From the NCBI RefSeq assembly GCF_949987515.2, contig NC_082683.1:123838582-123902581 (forward strand): 64,000 nucleotides of DNA, written 5' to 3'. Position 1 is the stretch's first letter; the number at the start of each line of letters is the position of its first letter. The DNA comes from Delphinus delphis (taxonomy: Eukaryota; Chordata; Mammalia; Artiodactyla; Delphinidae). The translations under genes were made by a program, and so were the position numbers. Below are positions 55,301 to 61,300 of this stretch, one piece after another. A model generated the notes under the pieces. It saw only the letters and a list, made by a program, of their open reading frames with translations, had not been told where the DNA came from and did no database searches.

Positions 55301-58300
55301 GGAAGCAGGAATGTACAGTGGAGAAAGGACAGCCTCTTCAATAAGTGGTGCTGGGAAAACTGGAAAGGTGCATGTAAAAGTATGAGATTAGATCACTACC
55401 TTACACCATACACAAAAATAAGCTCAAAATGGATTAAAGACCTAAATGTAAGGCCAGAAACTATCAAACTCTTAGAGGAAAACATAGCCAGAACACTCTA
55501 TAACATAAATCACAGCAAGATCTTTTTTGACCCACTTCCTAGAGAAATGGAAATAAAAACAAAAATAAACAAATGAGACCTTATGAAACTTCAAAGCTTT
55601 TGCACAGCAAAGGAAACCATAAACAAGACAAAAAGACAACCCTCGGGATGGGAGAAAATATTTTCAAGTGAAGTAACTGACAAAGGATTAATCTCCAAAA
55701 TGTATAAGCAGTTCATGCAGCTCAATAACAAAGAAACAAAGAACCCAATCCAAAAATGGGCAGAAGACCTAAATAGACATTTCTCCAAAGAAGATATACA
55801 GACTGCCAACAAACACATGAAAGAATGCTCAACATCATTAATCATTAGAGAAATGCAAATCAAAACTACAATGAGATATCATCTCACACCAGTCAGAATG
55901 GCCATCATCAAAAAATCTAGAAACAATAAATGCTGGAGAGGGTGTGGAGAAAAGGGAACCCTCTTGCACTGCTGGTGGGAATGTGAATTGGTACAGCCAC
56001 TATGGAGAACAGTATGGAGGTTCCTTAAAAAACTACAAATAGAACTACCATATGACCCAGCAATCCCACTACTGGGCATATACCTTGAGAAAACCATAAT
56101 TCAAAAAGAGTCATGTACCAAAATGTTCATTGCAGCTCCATTTACAATAGCCAGGAGATGGAAACAACCTAAGTGTCCATCATCGGATGAATGGATAAAG
56201 AAGATGTGGCACATATATACAATGGAATATTACTCAGCCATAAAAAGAAACGAAATTGAGCTATTTGTAATGAGGTGGATAGACCTAGAGTCTGTCATAC
56301 AGAGTGAAGTAAGTCAGAAAGAGAGAGACAAATACCGTATGCTAACACATATGTATGGAATTTAAGAAAAAAAATGTCATGAAAAACCTAGGGGTGAAAT
56401 AGGAATAAAGACACAGACTTACTAGAGAATGGACTTGAGGCTATGGGGAGGGGGAAGGGTAAGCTATGATAAAGCGAGAGAGAGGCATGGACATATATAC
56501 ACTACCGAACGTAAGGTAGATAGCTAGTGGGAAGCAGCTGCATAACACAGGGAGATCAGCTTGGTGCTTTGTGACCGCCTGGAGGGGTGGGATAGGGAGG
56601 GTGGGAGGGAGGGAGACGCAAGAGGGAAGAGATATGGGAACATATGTATGTGTATAACTGATTCACTTTGTTATGAAGCAGAAGCTAGCACACCATTGTA
56701 GGGCAATTGTACTCCAATAAAGATGTAAAAAAAGAAATTAAAAAAAAAAAAAGAAATGAAGACCCCATTCACTAAAAAAAAAAAAAAAGAAGAAGGCTTA
56801 TGTAATTACACAATATGTGATTTCATTCATATAAATTTTAAGAACAGGTCTAAGTAATTTAGGGTGTTAGAAATCTTTGGGTAAAGGGAGAGGGATAAAG
56901 CATGTGAGGGTTTCCAGAGTACTGTTATTTTTCTATTTCTTGGCCTGGATGGTGATTATACATTCATCTTGTGATAATTCATTAAGCTGAAGACTTATCA
57001 TTGGTGTACTTTTCTGTATGTTTTGTTTTAGTTCAATAAAGAGGTTTAAAAATCAAGGCTCACTACCTACCTAGCAAAGGGTAACCCTCATTTCTGTTGC
57101 AGATGAGGTATGCCATCCCAAACATGCTGAAGAGAAGAAAAGAAAAGATGTTAGCATCAAAACAGGGAAATACTGAGAGCCAGAGGACTAGTTCTTAGTT
57201 CCCAGAAAGCCTCCTTTTCAGTCTCCAACAGGAATCTATCCCCTGTTATCAAGGGGTCTATCAAAGGGTGCAGATGCCAAGAGGAAGGGAAAGGAGAAGT
57301 TCTTACCTGGTAATAGAGTCTCCAAACAACTTATGTAGCTGCCTTTACCACAGCACCTGGTACATTGTTCAAAAAATGCTTGTTGAGTCTGCATTGGTAG
57401 AACTGACCCTTTTCTAGGGAAACCAGACACTCAGTATGGGACCCAATACAGTTAGATGTGTTATATTGTCTCACAGCATGGAAAGATTCTACCAATTGCT
57501 CAAACAATGATAGTTTACCTTTGTGGAACACATGCTATGTGCCTGGCAGTTTCAAGGGCTGTACATGTATCATTTCTTTACTCCTGACAAAAACCTTATT
57601 AAGAAGGTATTATTATGTCCATTTTACAAATGCGAAAATTGAGGTACAGAGAATTTAACTTGAACAAGATCCCATGGCTAGTGGTGACAGAGGATAGTGA
57701 CAGAGTCAGTATCTAAAACGAGGCCAGAGGCATGTGTTTGCCCACTGCATAATATCATCTCTTGAAGGGGCCTTTTTAGACAAATGGCTCATTCCCTTGT
57801 TTATACTATTATACTACCTTGTTATGCCTCTGTTATAGCACATACCAAAGTTTCCTAGGTAATATACACCTAATTTTGTGTATGTTGTCTTCCCCATTAG
57901 ATTTCAGGACAGGAACCAGGCCCTGTTCATATTTGTATGTGTATTTCTATAGTCTCTTATTTGCAGAGATGGTACAGAGAAACCATAAAGAGGGCAGGCT
58001 TTGGGATCAGATAGTCCTGGTAGTTTCAGAAACAGTAGATAGTTTCTGTGGTAGACTGACTGCATTAATGGCGCCACGTCTTCATCTCTACTTGTATCTA
58101 TGTCCTTTGCTATGTACTGTACCTTTGCAGTGTCCTCCCACTCTGGGCTCAGACTTGTGAATGTTTTGGCCAATGGGATGTTAGCAAACATGACATAGAG
58201 GCTTGAAAAATGCTTGCTCTCTCTTGATCTTCTGATATTGCCATGACAACATGCATGGGTTAGCCCAGTATAAGATGAGACACATAGAGTCAAACTGTCC

Positions 58301-61300
58301 CAGTTATGTCAGCCAAAATTCCCAGTTATTCCACCTGAGGTCATCCTGGATCAGCCAACACCCTGTTGAACCCCAGGCATGTGAACAAGCCTAGGCAAGA
58401 TCATCCAAATCCGCCAAGATCAGCTGAACCCCACATATTCATGAGATAAGTAAAAATTTACTGTTGTATACAACTGAGGTTTTGTGGTTGACTATAATGC
58501 AGCATTATTGTGGCATTTTGAAACTTGGCTCAATTATTTACTAGATTTATGACTATAGACAAGTCATTTCACATCTCAGAGTCTCAGTTTTTAAATTTAT
58601 AAAATAGAGTTAATAATAGTTTGTTTCTACCTCATATAGTTGATATTGAGGTAAAGTGCCTAATATTTAATAAGGGCTCACAAAAATTATTATTCATTCA
58701 TTTATTCGAACAGCATTTTATTGATGATCTACACATGCCAAGAACAGTGCTGAGCCCTGGGAATACAAAGATGAATACTAAAGACTCCTTGAACCAATTA
58801 TAGCCCCGATTCTGTTATCTGACGCTTTAAGACCTAGATTCTAGCTTGCTAGTATAAAGAATAATACCTTTTCACTTTCCATCCACCAAGCACTACCATA
58901 TAGAGCTTTCCATGCTGTTCATTCATTTATTCATCATTACTAATGCCTACCAAGCATTGGGGATACAAGAATGAACAAGAAATAATCGCTATCCTCAAAA
59001 AGTTCCCAGTGTAGTAGGTGAAAAGGCACATCGAGTCTGTGATTGTGATGAGTGTAATGAATGTTCTAATGTGCTGTAGAGTTACACAGAGGAGGAGACA
59101 GCTAAACTGTCTGAGCTGGGGTTGGGTAGCTTCCAAAGGCAGCTTCAGAGAGGAGGACATCCTTGAGCTGGATTTCAAAAACTGACTGTGTTAGCGTACG
59201 CTATTTGTTTTTCTCTTTCTGACTTACTTCACTCTGTATGACAGACTCTAGGTCCATCCACCTCACTACAAATTTCATATGGAATCTAAAAAGAAAAGAA
59301 AATGGTTCTGATGAACCTAGGGGCAGGACAGGAATAAAGACACAGATTGTAGAGAATGGACTTGCGGACATGGAGAGTGGGGAGGGTAAGCTGGGACGAA
59401 GTGAGAGAGTAGCATTGACATATATACACTACCAAATGTAAAACAGATAGCTAGTGGGAAGCAGCCGCATAGCACAGGGAGATCAGCTCGGTGACTTGTG
59501 ACCACCTAGAGGGGTGGGATAGGGAGGGTGGGAGGGAGACGCAAGAGGGAGGGGGATATGGGAATATATGTATACATATAGCTGATTCACTATGTTATAA
59601 AGCGGAAACTAACACAACATTGTAAAGCAATTATACTCCAATAAAGATGTTAAAAAAAAAAAACTGACTGTGGTTTTCCTAGGAGACTGAGGATGGAATG
59701 AGTGAAAGGGAAGATAATCCCCTTAGAACGCCCCCTGGATCCCCACCCAGAGGAAAGGGCACAGGAGGAGGTGAGGTAGGAAAAGCAGGTGGTTACTTTG
59801 CATGTCATTGCAAGGACTTTGAAAATTATCATGAAAATGATTGGAAGATACTGAGGGGTTTTAAGCCCCAATGTGAGACCAAGTTGGGCTTTGAGGGAAT
59901 GTATTTCACTAAACACAGAGGAGGAGCAATCCCTGTTAATGCCTGGACACACAGTTGATGTGATCAATAGTTAATGGTTGGTGATTGGGTCCATCTGGGT
60001 CCAAATAGAAACTCGAATGAGGGGATTCTCTGTTCTCTTTACACAACCTTTGAAGAATTACCCTCATAGTCTCAGAACTGAGGGTAGAATGGGATCTTCC
60101 ACCATGCTATACTATCAGCAGGATAGAGGAAGATGAAGGAATTTGAAATCTGGGCCTTGGTCTGGGAAGGAATAGATTTTAATTTCATGAGCTGCCTTTG
60201 AATCTGAAATGGGTGACCTGTTGTTTTGCTATCATAATTGTCCCACTTCTTTACTAAAGAGTACTACAAGATCAATGCCCCACACTCACACTTTCTCATT
60301 AAGGCCCAAACACTGATACACTGGTCCAGAATCTGCAACACCTTTCATGACTTTCTTTGGAAGCTCTTTAAAAAAGTAGGCTGGTAGGTTGCTGCCATTG
60401 TAGGTGACGGAGTCACAGGTCACGATTCCTGGGTAGTACATCATCATCCTGGCAGCTATGTTGACTTTTTGACCAATGACTATAATAAGAAGGAGAGAGA
60501 AAGGCAAAGAGCTGGGAGAAAACAGCCATTGAACTGAATGTAATCTGAGGCATACTGTCCCCAAACGGCATTGTTACCCTTTACTCCCTTTGCCTCTCAT
60601 GGATGACACAGCAATCTCACCTTCAACTACCCAGATTCAGCCAATGGCTATTTTAAAATACATAGGGAGTTAACTCATTTAGCCACCTGGGAGGCTAAGG
60701 GGATGATCTGCTCAGGGATAGCAGGACCCTGAATATGGAGAGGATTCTGTTAAGTGGGATGGTGGACAGGACCTGAGGGCCCTCAGATGAGGTATACTTG
60801 GTCTTCTGCTACAAGAGAGATAAGCAGAAGCTTGGGCCTGGAACAGTGATCTCCAATTGGGTCTGCATGTTTCTGTGTATGAGCCTTCATTTAATTTTTT
60901 AAGAGTGAGTAAATGGGGCTGGAAGGAGTGTGTGTGTAGGATTGGTTTAGGGGATATTGTAAGAGGTAATACATTGTAGTGCACAGAGTCTGAAACCAGG
61001 TTATGCAGGTTTGGATCTCAGCTCTACCTCTAACTACTATATGTAAATTACTTGGGCAAAATACTTGAACTCTTCCATGTCTCAGTTTTCTAATCTGTAA
61101 AATGAGGTTGATAACAGTACCTCTCTCAGAAGGTAGTTTATGAAGATTAATGAGTTACTACACATAAAGAACTTCGAGAAGTGCTGGGCTGCTAGTAAAC
61201 CCTCAGTTAATAATACTACTAATTAGGTATTAAATGTTGCACTTTGACATTAACTTGAATATTCCTGATTAAGATATTCATTTTTTAAAAACAGTTTATT

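Larger units (their letters stand above)
49813..56753 (+). mobile_element. Full-length L1 (copy C), 6.9 kb, youngest-looking
   Basis: The element starts cttccgggaagatggcggaa and has a 1.56-kb 5' UTR with a pyrimidine tract, ORF1, ORF2, a 3' UTR and poly-A. It is antisense to ADCY10 between exons 4 and 5. It is the best preserved of the three copies: ORF2 stays open for 700 codons. A SINE inside ORF1, an ORF1 stop and an ORF2 frameshift disable it. Confidence 0.96.
49787..56805 (+). mobile_element. Nested pair: tiny poly-A insertion containing L1 copy C
   Basis: An outer 16-bp duplication aagaaggcttatgtaa lies at 49787-49802 and 56790-56805. An inner 12-bp duplication aaatgaagaccc lies at 49801-49812 and 56754-56765. 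Removing the L1 leaves atgaagaccccattcact plus poly-A between the outer repeats. This suggests a tiny A-tailed insertion (possibly a truncated SINE tail) came first and the L1 then inserted into it. Confidence 0.7.
48690..57050 (+). mobile_element. Old L1 3' half, interrupted by MER2 and by L1 copy C
   Basis: The old element has three visible parts: 48690-49389, 49710-49802 and 56806-57050. The first encodes decayed L1 ORF2 C-terminus (phrases such as acagacactttataaaagat, ggcactcaaccacatcaggg). The last ends ttcaataaagaggtttaaaa. It is host to a MER2 transposon at 49390-49707 and a nested insertion at 49803-56790. Its 3' end stops about 20 bp from the 5' splice site of ADCY10 exon 4. Confidence 0.75.

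Noticed and set aside
57904..58293. A 129-codon minus-strand open frame
   Set aside because: It overlaps an LTR-like repeat on the other strand, matches no known family I can name, and no ADCY10 exon is missing at this place.
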